Under the pieces are notes generated by a model. The model had not been told where the DNA came from, ran no database searches, and saw only the letters and a list, made by a program, of their open reading frames with translations. The position numbers were made by a program, and so were the translations under genes. Shown here piece by piece: positions 54,001 to 64,000 of a stretch of 64,000 bases of DNA. Source of the stretch: Brachypodius melanocephalos. Its lineage: Eukaryota > Chordata > Aves > Passeriformes > Pycnonotidae. Position 1 is the stretch's first letter. Every line of letters begins with the position of its first letter. The stretch spans positions 3,998,307-4,062,306 of the forward strand of contig VZSR01003807.1 in assembly GCA_013398615.1 (NCBI GenBank), written 5' to 3'.

Positions 54001-57000
54001 GATGTTGGAGAAAAAGATTAAAAACCCAAAAGATTAAAAACGCTTTCCTTTGTCCCTTCATTTTCCTTTGTAATTCCTCACTTACAGTTTTGTCCTGGTA
54101 AGTGTGTTTCTCATGTGAAACCAGTTGCACACAGATGACCAGAGCATAGCTCTTAACAGTTCCTAGTTCCAAGAATCAAGGCTTGTTTCTGTTTAGTAAA
54201 CAGTGTCTGGGGTCTGCAGGGGTAGAAACGCTCAGACATCTGGTTTTTTTGAAATGGAAAAATGAAGCGTGAGGAAATAATGAAGTACAGACTTTCTTAA
54301 TAGCTGGGAGCAGCAGGACATTCCAGCATCATTAACTCTTTCATTAACCTGCCAGTTCACTCCTACAGACATTTCCATGTATGTGACTCAAATCCATTTT
54401 TCATGTTAGTCTACTTGTTTCAAGAGTTGCCACTGAGATTTAACAGTAGGTTTCACATAATAATAAAGACACCAAACAAACAAGTAATTCTACACATGGG
54501 TTGGAACAGAGAACAACAAAAAGAACTGAGTATTTGGATGAATGAAACTTTCCATCTATTAACAACCAGGAAAAACTTCAGTTACTGCACTGAGGCTTAT
54601 TAGATCAAAACCTTAGTGGGTAAAAAGGGGGAGAAAGGGTCTCTAATTACAGCTGAATACAATACAGCCTCCTCTGCAATCTCCATTCTGAGGTAACTTA
54701 CTTTACAAATTGAGTACTAGAGTAAACTAAACTACTTTTGTGAGGCTTCAGAAAGTATAGTTTGGTTTTGTTGCTGGCAATGATTAACTGATGGATCTAT
54801 CCATTCTAGAAGCACTAAAGCTTTAGCAACAGATGACACCCCAAGGGCAGCTATTGTTCTATTAACTCTAAGAAAGGAGCAGTCGCTAAATTGTAAACAC
54901 TGCCATTGCTGCAGACTAGCTGAGCAACACAGATATTTTGTACTTCAGTCACAATTCAGCAAAAGTGAGACCCCTTATCTACACAGATGGGGTTTTTTAC
55001 TGCTCAGAACATTTAATAAGCAGAGATAATTGATACAAGTGTTTCTAAACATCTGTCCTCTACTGGTAATACAAAACCGTGTTTAAAAAAAATCTCAGTG
55101 GGGCATATATGAAGACTAACAAAGCCTGGCAGATCTCCACCCACTAGAATAGTAGATACAAAACTCAAAAATATTTTGTTACTGCTATTAAAACTGTGAC
55201 ATGGAAGGATCCCCCAAGACACAATTGTGTTGAGCACAGAAAGTGAAGAAGTGTACAGGATAAGTAAGAAATAAAGGTACTACAAAATAATACTATGTGC
55301 TTGGCAGTTTAGTAGACACACTAACCACTGCATAAGAAAAGGTGTCAAGAATAACACAAAAAACCCCTCTTACTTAAGTAAATCTCACATATACTCAGAA
55401 GAAATTAATTGTGTCCTTGTTATAAAGCTAATTGGTTGATTGCAAATATCAGTCTACCAAAACACCAGTTTAATCTCCAAAGGGCATGTGCCAGACATGA
55501 AGGCAATGTTTTTGCCTCTATAATTCTGCCTGAAGAACTGGAAGCTTTAAAGTTTGATTTGCTTCAAGTTACTGACATCAAGTTTGTCCTCTAGCACAAA
55601 TAATTTTGTTTTTATCAGCTGGATAGTTAGGTAAATATTTTGACACAGGTTATAAACACCAGTTAGTTCCTCATAAAATGAAAACACACATGGGTGATTA
55701 TGCATGAAATTTTAGTTAAAAATTATATTAAAAGACTGACAAAGTGGTGAAAGCTATGCCTCAGAATTAAACACTTCAAAACCTTCTGAAGTTTACCTGT
55801 GATATAAAAATCTACAAGCACTGGGTGATTTCACATAATGGGTTACTGTGCACATGGTGAAGGGTCATGTAAATAGGATCTAAAACTAGAATTTGTAAAT
55901 TTTTTTCTTTCCTCTGTACAATCCTTTGCTTCTTGGTTTCAAAAACTGCATCCAATTGTGAGGGACAAAAAAGGTGATAAATTCAGAATTAGGGAATATA
56001 GAGGCAATAAAAAATATTAAATCTCAGGTAGTAATATCATGCCACACAGACAAGCACTTTGAAGCAAGCACCTCTACTATTAAAAAAAAAAAAAACCCAA
56101 AACAACCCAACCAAAATCCCCAAACCCTTTCTTTCCTTTTGACCTTAGGATATTCTTATTATTCTTGACTGCACAATTTGATTTTCAATGTGTTGAGAAA
56201 TGCCCAACAGCAAGAATCTTAGAGGACAAAGAATTGGGTTTGAAAATACTGAGAAGTTAGGCTTTATTTCCTGGATGAAAGATTCACCATCTACAAAACC
56301 TGAGAGCTGTCCCATAGGTTTGCCATGCTGTTGAATTAAAGTAAAACAACAATGCTACTTTGTGCTCCAGTGTTCCTTCCTTTTTCTTTTTTTTTTTTTT
56401 TTTTCAAGCCTACCTTCAAGATGAGTTTTATACTTCGAGCCTCAAAGTACAATGGAGAAACAGAAATGTGAGGGTAAAGAACTTTCTCCTGAATAGAAAA
56501 TAAGATGGATAAATACAGAAACAAGTAAGTGCTGGCTGGAAGCGGTAGTCTTTCTAGACCATAGGCTGTATGTGGCATGCAGGCATCTAGATCTCACTGC
56601 AGACAAGAGCCTCATGACTTTGGTCTCATTTTTCACTTTTCTCCTGTAAATATTCCAAGTATTCTATGGTAAGTGATTACTGAGTATGCAAACCAAATCA
56701 CCCCCAAGGTCAAACCTTTACACAAGGAAACTTCAAAAGATAGTATCAGCTTGGGCCTGAAAACTGCTGAGGATAGAGTAAACAAAACATAAAATGGAAC
56801 ATTGAACAGGATATCAGGAAAAAGTGATAGCAGTCAGGATACAGCTTTGACATAAGCGTGGTAAAGTCCTAAACTTAAAAGACTTGAGAAGAATAAAGAC
56901 CACCAATGTGGCAGTAGGTACTGTGTTTCAGAAGGGAACCAAATTAACATACATATCCTCCAAATCTCAAATTATATTTCTGGTCCAACTTTCAAGAACT

Positions 57001-60000
57001 ATAGAATTTTACCTCCTAACACACATCGGAAACCATCCCCACGATAACCTGCCTTGCAGTGGCAGCTGAAGGACCCAGGAGTGTTGTAGCAGAAAGCATC
57101 TGGATGACAGTGGCCCTGTTGACATTCATCTACATCTGTAAAAGAAAAGATCAATCTCAGGCGACCATTCCTTCTGATGGACAAGTCAGAGTGATGAAAT
57201 AAAGTACAAACCAGTAACATTTTCAGGCTATCTAATTAGACATACAGACAGTTCTTTGGAAATACATCTAGTACAGAAATGCAAGAGAGATAAAAAATGG
57301 GGCTGAGGGGGAAGCATGCCTCTATTTCAGGTTCTGTATCTCAGCAAATCTCAGGATCCTCCTATTCCAAAGGGTATTAGACATTATTAACTCACACAGT
57401 ATTTTTGACATATATGCCCATACTTCCCAAAGAAATGACTGAACGTAGCAAGAGAAGTTGGATTTGGCTAGCCATGTTTCCAACATGTAATTAGGTAAAG
57501 CTGCTTCCCCACTGCACTCAGACTGATATGAAACAGAATGCAATTTTTTTACATAGTCTGAGCATTTTGTTTCACTACCTTAGTAATTTAAACCAATACA
57601 GTGCAATCAGTTGCAGCAGATAAAGGTCTGTAACTGTAGAAATTGCAGTAGCTGTAGCTATCTCATCTTCTTTGGACCTTCTATAGACCAAACATTGAAG
57701 AGTAAATTCAAAAGCAAGAGGAGGAAAAGAGAAATGCTTAATAAAAATTCCTGCCTGAGGAACTCAGACTATGAAATTTCCTACTTGAAAGGACAAGTAG
57801 GCATAGGACACGGCAAAGACCAGCCCAGGTGCGCAATGAAGAGCATAAAAGCCCCACAAGAAATGGTGCTACCCACCCTCACAGGCACGCCCATCTCCGG
57901 AGAAGCCAGGGAGGCAGGTGCAGATGTATGCGGAGCCTCCGGTGTACACACACTGAGCACGCTGGGGAATGTCACAGTCGTGTGTGCCCCTCTGGCAGTG
58001 GTTTACCACATACTCCACAGCTGTGGGTTAAATGGGTAAGACAAGGGGTGAAAATCTGAACTTTCCTTCACAAAGGCTAAGCCTCATAGTAAGTTCATAC
58101 GAGAGAGCAACATCTGTGAAAGATTACAGAAGAGAAAGGAAACAGGGTTTTTTGCTCTGGGGATTTGGATTATTTCTTCTTTTCCCCCAGAAATCTCCTC
58201 TTTCAGTGGTGTTAAACCTTATTAGTGTTTTACAATGAATTGACTGTCTTCAGCACCTCACAGGTGCTTGTTAATATAGAATCTGGCAGAAAGGCTACCA
58301 TAGTGACAGATCCTAATATCCATATCAGCTTTGTTTATGAAAAGGAGTTCTGAATAAAGAAATGTAAGGCATCTCGCAGAGCTACCTCACATGTTAGCTA
58401 AGTGACCAGTTCATTGCACTGGGAATTATTTAGATGACCTGCTACATTAACCTAGTACTGACCCAGGGCTGCTGTCACTTGGCAACAAATTGGAGCTGTG
58501 ACTCACTCAATGTGAGATAAACACATTTGTCAACTGGTGGAGAGATCTGGGACCAGACCTGCAGCTTTTCATAACCCTCTCATGTTGACAGCTGGGGCTC
58601 TGAAGGCACTGCACTACTTTGCACATAAATTGTTTCAGGAAGTTGCTGGAGTTCTGCCTATGCTCACCTGTGATGTCAGAGAACAGGAAAGGAAACAGGT
58701 ACTTGAAACAGGAAGAGGTAAAATACTACAAAAATTCTGGGTGTCCAGTGTGTACGTCTAGGGACGGACTTCCAGCTGCTCTAACACAGACTGCTGTAAC
58801 ACCAAGGCTGTCTTTACACAATCATGACAAGGATTTGACAGGGAGCCAAGACAAGACTACAATGTTCATTTCATCACAGCACACAGATGGAAACTACCAT
58901 AGTGTTAGCAGGGAAATAACAAAAATCTTCTATCAGAGCCATATCTGAAAACACTAATTTTTTCTGTTTCTCTGGAGGAAATTGCATCATTGTTGGAATC
59001 ATTAGTATCTTGAATAAGTTTTGGATCAAAAAGAAATTCATTAAGAACAGTATTACAAATACATAAGGTAAGAGCTGGAGCTCAAAGGGAGTCCCCAAGT
59101 CTTTCTGTTTCTCATCCTGCAAATAGGAGGACAAGATTTATTTACAACTCTCTTATAAAGCTAGCGAATCACACAGCTGGTATGAAAAAAAGTGCTGGTT
59201 CCAAAAAAGCTGAGTCAGAACTGGTATCTCAGAGCAACTTGCAAAAGTACAGAGGATTGCTCTTCCCCTTCTGGGGTTCAAATTCTCTGTAGATTATAAG
59301 ATCCTGTACTGTGACAAGATTACCATGACATTTATTTACAATCTGTTGGGAAACTAGAGTATATCTTCCCTCTCTTCAGCCTTAAAAATGCAATTTGGTT
59401 TTGGTTGAAGGAAGGGATCAAACTGAAATCCTTCAAGCTGAGCAAGGAATTACTTAGCATTTGCTAAAAGTGGAACATCAGCTTCATGGGAAAGTAGTAG
59501 AGTGAAGCTGGTGAGGTCATGGCTGGAGGGAAGAATGTTCCCTTTCAGGTCCAAGTCACAAAAGTGCAGTGTTGGACATAACAGAAGAAACAAAGCTGCT
59601 CTTCCACATCTCACCCTGTCCCTTCCAGTGGCCTTGAAAGAAGCAGCTGCTTTTTTTGACTCTTCTGCAACAAAGAGACTTAGGGAAGAGACAGGAATTG
59701 TGACTCTTACTGGAGCAGAGAAATCTGGCTTGTGACAGAGTGTAACACAGCATGCAAAGTCACAAACTCAAGGAAAGTAATGCAACTCTCTGCTGTAAGA
59801 TGAAGGCTCCCCAGTTTTTTGCTGAAGAATAGTCTTGGCTATAATGAGTAACGACCTGGATGCATTAGCTCATCAAAGAGTAGCTAAACTTTCACCACAA
59901 AGCTGTCATAGCAGAAGAAAAAAAATCCTCAGCTGTTATCACTCCTTTCCAAAAGAAAGAGGAACACCAGCCATACTGGAAGTATAAGGCTTTGAGCCAT

Positions 60001-63000
60001 ACTGGAAGAGTGTGTATAGGTTTTGTTGGTACAGAATTACTGTCAGGTTGCAAAAGTAAAAGTTCTAACAAGAAAAAAGAAATCTAATCTCCATCCTATC
60101 ATGACAGTTGCAGCTCTAGAGGTAGAGAGTCATAATTCCTCTTTTGTTATTTGTCATTATCCCTCTTCTATCTAGCATTTGTGGATTCCTTTTTCTAAAA
60201 GGAATTTCTACAACTTGAGTGAAAAATGGAGCAAAGAGGGAAAATATATCTCTTGTTAGGATAACCTTAGTCTAGCAAATACAGATTAACTCAGGCTTCC
60301 TCCAGAAAAAAGTTTTTAAATTACAGAAAAATAAACTCATTTGGTGACAACTACTGAATTTGATATTTAATGGTTCATTAAAAATGAGCTAAGAGCCAAA
60401 TTGCAAAGATTTTAACAGTGAAGTGATCTGCATCTACAATTCCTTTTTATCATGATAAACTATCACCTCAGAATAAGTCTCCAACAGCCAAGACACACTG
60501 GTTTAGAACTGTGCAGTGTCTTGTCCAAGAGATGAACCTGTGACTGAAATCTCATCTGTTAAACTGAACTCTAGATTAGACATAACAAACAAAACACAAA
60601 TCCCCCCAAAGCCAAAAGTGCAGCACTTAGAAAAAGCAGAAAAACCCAGTAATCATGAGCTGCAGCACAAGCTCCTGAATTTTTTCTGTCCCTGATAGAG
60701 GGATCACAGCCCAAAGGTTGGTGGGCAATGCTTTTAAGAAACATGAAACTCACCAACACAAGTCTGCCCGTCTGCTGCAAACTGGTATCCCTCAACACAC
60801 TCGCAGCGGTAGGTTCCTGGCTGGTTGTTGCAGTCTGCATGGCTGCCACACAGCCCTGGCTGCTCTGAACACTCATCAATATCTAGGGTAGTAAAAGGAT
60901 CTTGGTTATTACAAAAATGCATTTAATGTGGATGCCAGAACAACAGAAACTGGGGAACTCTAGATGAATAGCAGTCTTCTGTACTTAGGCCACAGCTTGG
61001 ATGGACCATACCTCTTAAGAGTCATTAATAACCTGAAAATAACTTTTGAGGTAACTGTATCCTCAGCTAATCTGCACCAAAAAGAAGAAAGCAAATCAGA
61101 AGAAGTTGTATCATGGTGTAATAAGGGGAAGGCACAGAAGACTGCAGAGGAAAGAGGAGCCAAAGAAAATGCAGCCTTAGGTGATCAGAGCAATGGTAAC
61201 TACTAGGGGAGCACGAACTCCAGGAAAGACTTCCCCTTTCATCATCCATACATGTCTCTAATCCACTGCTGCCCAACTCACAGCATCAGAGGAAAGGAAG
61301 GGACAGTATTATGCCATTGTTTTCATTTGCAAGTTGATTAAAGGGTTGGAGTGGAAGGAGAGTTGTGCTTTGGGTTTTAAAAACCCCCCAAAATTTTTTA
61401 GGTAATAGGGATGACACATTTCATTAACAAACGCTTTCACCTCTTGAAAATGAGTATTAGTGCTGTGATTTGATTGCAAGGCAAAACCCAAATACTCTAT
61501 GAATACAGAACTAGACCAAGCTGGGAAATATGAGTCTTTTCAAACAGAAATGGATTTTCAAAGTATATAATGAAAAAGATTATTTCAATGAATTGCATAT
61601 ATCCGTGCTCTGTCTGCATGTGCATTTCCTGTTTCTCATCTCCCTTGAGAACTTTTAACCTAGTTGATTCATTTTAATCAGAACTTCCATTACAGTAAAT
61701 TTCTCACAACTAAGTTCCCACATGTTTTATAAAAAGATGAACTGAGTGGGAAAGATACTTTGCAAAACAGGAAAACATACTCTTCAAGACAATCAAACTT
61801 GCTTACTTTGATTATTGAGATACATAGCCCAGCAACCCCCTAACCTTAAAACCAGCCTCTCAGGGCAGTTCATTTTGCTGTAATGGCTAGTCCTGAGGGT
61901 CAATACACATCAAGGAAAATAAATTCTACATTAGCTTTCATTTGGCAATGAATTGAAGTCTTCTGATACCGTAACAAATGTTTCCATCTCCACGGAAGCC
62001 AATCGAACATTCACAGAAGAAACGATTTCCAGTTCCTGGCCGGCACACGGCGTTGGTGTCACAGTTATGAGTGCCAGTGTAGCAAGGGTTCCGGTTAATA
62101 TCAGCAGAACCATCTGGTAAGAGAGACCACATTGAACCTTGATGACTCTGTCCAAGTAATAGCACCCAGTTAAGGCCCAGAAAGAGGGTGCTCATAACAC
62201 ACACGAAACAAGGAAACACACTTTTTGCATCAGGAAGAAAGGGCCTGGCAGGTGATATGAAGGTGATATCTTAGACACGTATTTAATAGCACCTCTATTC
62301 CTTACTACTTGTACAAAGGACTACTGAGTTAAAAAAGAGCCACAAAAACCTCTCTAAAGAGCAAGACAGAAAGAAAATTCATGTTCCAGTCACTGACATT
62401 ACGCTCAAAATACGAGCTTGGTTTATTCATTTTAATTAGCAGAACTCTATTTCGTAACAAACAAAAGTGAGCACAGCCTGGTTTTATACTCATCTGGTGT
62501 GCATTTTCAAATTGTCTCTTTGCTTTCTTTCTGATGTTAGTGCAAGCTTGGATAGCTCATCCAAAAAAAAATCCCTTTCATAAGCCACCTACAATTCAAA
62601 GATAAAATGCCATGTTTCAAGATAAACTATAGAAACTCATCTATGGTAAATCTTATTCCTCTCTTTGCTCTCTTTTCTGACAATGCCCCCCTCCCCCAAA
62701 AAATTAACGGAGGAACTACAAATTAGATAAACAACATACTGCATGCATCCAAGTGGGAATAGATTCAAGGTGGTGTATTCAAGGAGAGTATTTCAAGGAA
62801 TTAGACATAAACCTCAGTGAATTTCAAGAGTAGAGCATCACTTAAATACTCTTTCTGAAGTAAAAATGCAAATTTTCAACAGTTCCATTTCTTTCCTTCT
62901 CTGGTGGATCTGGACTGCCACCAAATAATGGAATTAATTATTTTAACTCATTAACACCGACCTAGGGCAGGCTAAAAACAATGGATGACTGCTCTTTAAT

Positions 63001-63289
63001 TACTCAAAAAAGAGAAAAAGTAAGATGTGCAATTGATACGTACCACTGATGGGGCCGATGGAGTTGCTCATGGCGTATCGCAGGATCTGCTCGTCTCTGT
63101 TGTACAGGACAAACACGCTGTCCACAGAGAGCTGCTGAGTGGCAGGAGCAGAATGGGGGGAGTCATCATGGATGCACTCATCAAAGGAGATGGTCTGGCG
63201 CCACTGATAGGCGCCCGTGTATGTGGAAGCAACTCCATCCCTCTCTGGCTCTGTCACTGTGTACTCTCTTGAGGATGATGAAGTGATCA
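37330..63289 (-). CDS. NID1: Nidogen-1 (entactin), C-terminal 666 residues in 13 exons; 5' part outside the window
   Basis: Nidogen-1 is a secreted basement-membrane glycoprotein linking laminin (gamma-1 chain) to collagen IV and perlecan. Joining 63044-63289, 61970-62113, 60754-60882, 57877-58020, 57013-57135, 49626-49850, 48841-49013, 46667-46793, 42608-42779, 41651-41808, 40232-40355, 38910-39022 and 37330-37451 on the minus strand gives one open frame of 666 residues ending in TGA. Every intron is GT-AG and phases match at all 12 junctions. Domains in window numbering: end of G2 barrel 1-83, EGF about 93-129, calcium-binding EGF 131-172, EGF about 183-220, calcium-binding EGF 222-259, thyroglobulin type-1 269-338, YWTD propeller about 350-615, last EGF about 630-663. 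One thyroglobulin module rather than two, and close agreement with my recollection of mammalian NID1, argue against NID2. The N-terminal half lies beyond base 64000. Very sure of family, sure of paralogue. Confidence 0.97.
37452..38909 (-). other. NID1 last intron, 1458 bp
   Basis: GT-AG phase-1 intron. Its 3' end (plus-strand 37455-37490) is a strong minus-strand pyrimidine tract before the terminal exon. Confidence 0.9.
38910..39022 (-). CDS. NID1: NID1 exon: last propeller strands
   Basis: The exon is 113 nt, phase 2 in and phase 1 out, with acceptor ATGGCAG and donor GTAATC. It encodes DAVVAVDRTISLENDNFQPH, then KRSRLYGITTAFAQCPG, matching the end of the nidogen propeller. The frame stays open into both introns, so open-frame length alone overstates the exon. 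Confidence 0.95.
39023..40231 (-). other. NID1 intron, 1209 bp
   Basis: GT-AG phase-2 intron. It has an A/C-rich low-complexity tract at about 39080-39165. Confidence 0.9.
40232..40355 (-). CDS. NID1: NID1 exon: propeller blade with YYTD variant
   Basis: The exon is 124 nt, phase 1 in and phase 2 out, with acceptor CATCCAG and donor GTACAT. It encodes TKRLECMNPNQLGRRKIVEG, then IQYPFGVTSYGKNLYYTDWR. The blade motif is YYTD where mammalian nidogen-1 has YFTD, a conservative change. Confidence 0.95.
40356..41650 (-). other. NID1 intron, 1295 bp
   Basis: GT-AG phase-1 intron between two propeller exons; nothing notable. Confidence 0.9.
41651..41808 (-). CDS. NID1: NID1 exon: propeller blade with YWTD
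   Basis: The exon is 158 nt, phase 2 in and phase 1 out, with acceptor TTCCTCAG and donor GTAAAT. It encodes NLYWTDWNREAPKIETSYMD, then RRILVKDDLGLPNGLTFDPY and LCWVDAG. It is among the most conserved parts of nidogen and was immediately recognisable. Confidence 0.97.
41809..42607 (-). other. NID1 intron, 799 bp
   Basis: GT-AG phase-2 intron between two propeller exons; nothing notable. Confidence 0.9.
42608..42779 (-). CDS. NID1: NID1 exon: propeller blade with FWTD
   Basis: The exon is 172 nt, phase 1 in and phase 2 out, with acceptor TCCTGCAG and donor GTATGG. It encodes LGSPEGIAVDHLGRNIFWTD, then RIEVARLDGRQRRILF and LVNPRAIVVDPVRG, a full class B repeat. The donor is fixed by the next exon restoring RGNLYW across the junction. 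Confidence 0.96.
42780..46666 (-). other. NID1 intron, 3887 bp
   Basis: GT-AG intron between two propeller exons. It holds an A-run near 44862-44880; no repeat family or extra exon is recognised. Confidence 0.9.
46667..46793 (-). CDS. NID1: NID1 exon: propeller blade with YWTD
   Basis: The exon is 127 nt, phase 0 in and phase 1 out, with acceptor CCAACAG and donor GTAACA. It encodes residues 396-437: DKVVIGVAYDCVDKIVYWTD, then SISRASLHGGEPTTIIK. The YWTD tetrapeptide marks an LDL-receptor class B repeat of the laminin-binding G3 propeller. Confidence 0.96.
46794..48840 (-). other. NID1 intron, 2047 bp
   Basis: GT-AG intron in the propeller region. It contains the TA microsatellite at 48010-48062 and a purine-rich patch near 48345-48370. 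Confidence 0.9.
48010..48062. repeat. (GT)n(AT)n microsatellite
   Basis: About five GT units pass directly into about 22 uninterrupted AT units inside a NID1 intron. Such compound tracts vary in length and can extrude cruciforms. Confidence 0.95.
48841..49013 (-). CDS. NID1: NID1 exon: linker and first propeller strands
   Basis: The exon is 173 nt, phase 1 in and phase 0 out, with acceptor TAACCAG and donor GTAAGT. Residues 339-395 begin with a Pro-rich linker (LSTAAPPVVIGPSVRP) and continue into PLPPGTHLLFAQSGKIEHV and LEGNSMRK, the opening strands of the six-bladed propeller (G3). It was read directly from the reverse complement and has no in-frame ATG near its start. Confidence 0.95.
49014..49625 (-). 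other. NID1 intron, 612 bp
   Basis: Short GT-AG intron between the thyroglobulin exon and the propeller-linker exon; nothing notable. Confidence 0.9.
49626..49850 (-). CDS. NID1: NID1 exon: thyroglobulin type-1 module
   Basis: The exon is 225 nt, phase 1-1, with acceptor TTTCCCCCAG and donor GTAAGT. It encodes residues 264-338 and spans the whole module: first cysteine in EKTKCQRERE, the PQCDEHGNYLPTQC segment, the diagnostic YCWCVDRDG, and the final PPC whose cysteine codon is completed by the next exon. Six cysteines are present. Only this one module is found, as in NID1; NID2 of mammals has two. Confidence 0.97.
49851..57012 (-). other. NID1 intron, 7162 bp (largest complete one)
   Basis: GT-AG intron between the last rod EGF and the thyroglobulin module. 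It holds a CR1-like remnant (53150-53500), T-runs near 53626-53639 and 56387-56404 and an A/C-rich tract at 56082-56130. No second thyroglobulin module is hidden here: no CWCV motif was seen and the flanking exons join cleanly. Confidence 0.9.
53150..53500 (+). mobile_element. Old CR1/L3-like LINE remnant, plus orientation
   Basis: The run around 53390-53420 (CTGCATCCAGCTCTGGCAAC) resembles the CR1/L3 segment that reads roughly 'ctg(t/c)gtccagttctggg', and the flanks have the order expected of that LINE region. It is heavily diverged with no usable frame. Recognition is by eye from remembered consensus. Confidence 0.4.
57013..57135 (-). CDS. NID1: NID1 exon: calcium-binding EGF module with a second RGD
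   Basis: The exon is 123 nt, phase 1-1, with acceptor TTTTACAG and donor GTAAAA. It encodes DVDECQQGHC, then the CYNTPGSFSCHC core of a calcium-binding EGF, and ends GYRGDGFRCVLG. Residues 253-255 are RGD (57035-57043). In mammalian nidogen-1 as I recall it the matching tripeptide is QGD, so this RGD looks lineage-specific. Confidence 0.95.
57136..57876 (-). other. NID1 intron, 741 bp
   Basis: GT-AG intron between EGF exons with nothing notable inside. Confidence 0.9.
57877..58020 (-). CDS. NID1: NID1 exon: third rod EGF module
   Basis: The exon is 144 nt, phase 1-1, with acceptor CCCACAG and donor GTGGGT. It encodes residues 175-221 with the nidogen-specific run HDCDIPQRAQCVYTGGS followed by YICTCLPGFSGDG and AC. 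Translation was read directly from the reverse complement. The junction with the next exon gives ACEDVDEC, which fixes the donor among several nearby GT choices. The opposite strand is open over this exon, but that is an antisense shadow. Confidence 0.95.
58021..60753 (-). other. NID1 intron, 2733 bp
   Basis: GT-AG intron between EGF exons. A 14-bp direct repeat (AGCCATACTGGAAG) occurs at 59969-59982 and 59995-60008. No coding sequence is seen. Confidence 0.9.
60754..60882 (-). CDS. NID1: NID1 exon: calcium-binding EGF module
   Basis: The exon is 129 nt, phase 1-1, with acceptor TACCCTAG and donor GTGAGT. The module opens with DIDECSEQPGLCGSHADC, has the CNNQPGTYRCEC core typical of calcium-binding EGF domains (D-I-D-E, then N and Y/F), and ends GQTCV. 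It is a single-module symmetric exon, as its EGF neighbours are. Confidence 0.96.
60883..61969 (-). other. NID1 intron, 1087 bp
   Basis: GT-AG intron between two EGF exons. A short C-run next to a T-run sits near 61383-61400; nothing else is recognised. Confidence 0.9.
61970..62113 (-). CDS. NID1: NID1 exon: first rod EGF module, carrying an RGD
   Basis: The exon is 144 nt, phase 1-1, with acceptor TTACCAG and donor GTATCA. It encodes residues 84-130: a six-cysteine EGF module with the pattern NPCY...HNC...AVC...FFCEC...ICY. Residues 123-125 are RGD (61986-61994), the place where mammalian nidogen-1 carries its known integrin-type RGD. The last base joins the next exon to form the DIDEC start of the following EGF. 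Confidence 0.96.
62114..63043 (-). other. NID1 intron, 930 bp
   Basis: GT-AG intron between the G2 exon and the first rod EGF. No repeat or extra exon is recognised. Confidence 0.9.
63044..63289 (-). CDS. NID1: NID1 exon: C-terminal part of the G2 beta-barrel
   Basis: The exon is 246 nt, phase 1 to phase 1, with acceptor CACAG and donor GTACGT. It encodes window residues 1-83, including the nidogen-typical runs ITSSSSREYTV, YQWRQTI and QQLSVDSVFVLYN, and ends in SNSIGP. This is the last strand region of the G2 domain, which in nidogen-1 binds collagen IV and perlecan. It is the first exon visible; the preceding exon lies beyond the right edge. Confidence 0.95.
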
Positions 63290-64000
63290 CTGTGACATGA
63301 CAGCAAACACACTGATCAGAGCACAGACCAACAGCACGCTGTCAAATGTTATCTGTAGACTTGGGATGCAATCTGTGTAGTGCAAATGGGAATTTCAAAG
63401 GCTAGAGGCTATGAAACTGGATGTATTTCCATGCAAAGGAACAAGCACTCGAGTACACTTACACTGTTCTCAGGTGTACAGAGCTTTGAGAAACGAGTAA
63501 TTTAATTTATTTAGACATATTTAAAAAATCTAACTTTACTTTGTGGATTTCCAAGTAATGAAAGGAAAATTCAACTCAGCAAACTCAGAGGTTCCTTTAG
63601 GTGGATTTATATAATGGATCTCCAAGCTAAGGACAAGAGCCATCTCACCAGCCTGAACTACACCCACTTTCAGCTCGTTGTAGGCTATTAGCCTTGGATT
63701 TTACCAGAGCCCTGAAGAAGCTGCATGTCTGAGAGCTCCTGTGTATCCTTCACAACAGTTTTCTATATTGGGAAAAATTGTAAACAAAACTCTTCAAAAA
63801 GATCTGGGCTCGTGGATCCTCCCACCAACAGAAAGGTCCTCAGAACACTACTATCTTTGTTTGGACACCAGAACACACCTATATCAGTCCACTTTTAACA
63901 GCTGGCTAAAGCTGGATTTCTGCTAAGTCCATTAGATATGCCACAGCACAGCAGAACTGCAGCTGTTTGAGTCCTGGTAAATCAAATCCAGCCTGAAGGA
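63290..64000 (-). other. NID1 intron, 3' part (cut by window edge)
   Basis: This is non-coding sequence upstream of the first visible exon. I see no earlier NID1 exon in it and no recognisable repeat. Confidence 0.85.

Noticed and set aside
57611..58039. 142-codon plus-strand open frame
   Set aside because: It overlaps the NID1 EGF exon at 57877-58020 on the opposite strand and resembles no protein; it is an antisense shadow.
37330..63289. NID2 instead of NID1
   Set aside because: A single thyroglobulin module and a closer fit of the rod, linker and propeller sequence to NID1.
1..64000. CRISPR arrays, operons, rRNA and tRNA genes
   Set aside because: None seen; the window is vertebrate nuclear DNA and no tRNA A-box/B-box pair was recognised.

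Overview
This is a vertebrate nuclear genomic window holding the 3' part of one large multi-exon gene on the minus strand, with a long non-coding flank beyond it. The gene is NID1 (nidogen-1/entactin), a basement-membrane linker. Organism: exon/intron structure and the protein show a vertebrate. Compact introns, few interspersed repeats, fragments resembling CR1-type LINEs and one possible ERV-LTR end suggest a bird or other sauropsid. The exact species cannot be read from the sequence.

Layout, from high to low coordinates (the direction of NID1 transcription). 63290-64000 is the end of an upstream intron. 37330-63289 holds 13 coding exons, each with canonical AG/GT borders. Their phases chain without a break: 2000 coding bases give 666 residues plus a TGA stop. 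In order they encode the C-terminal end of the G2 beta-barrel, four EGF modules, one thyroglobulin type-1 module, a YWTD (LDL-receptor class B) propeller and a final EGF module. This is the rod-plus-G3 half that binds laminin gamma-1. The N-terminal NIDO domain, first EGF and most of G2 lie beyond the right edge. About 35.63-37.33 kb is the probable 3'UTR, ending near an AATAAA on the minus strand.

1-35.6 kb is intergenic. I find no convincing protein-coding exon there on either strand. It holds simple repeats (a G-quadruplex-capable GAGGGA array, a GTTT-rich tract, a poly-A tract), an old CR1-like remnant, a possible LTR end, a CpG-enriched patch at 22.25-22.90 kb, three CTCF-like motifs in the same orientation at 23.3, 27.3 and 28.0 kb, a 15-bp tandem duplication and a perfect 26-bp palindrome. 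In mammals the gene beyond the NID1 3' end is LYST, in the same orientation, so this stretch probably separates NID1 from LYST; no LYST coding exon was seen.

I did not find an undescribed biological system. The most specific protein-level observation is a second RGD tripeptide in NID1, in the calcium-binding EGF just before the thyroglobulin module, beside the usual RGD in the first rod EGF.
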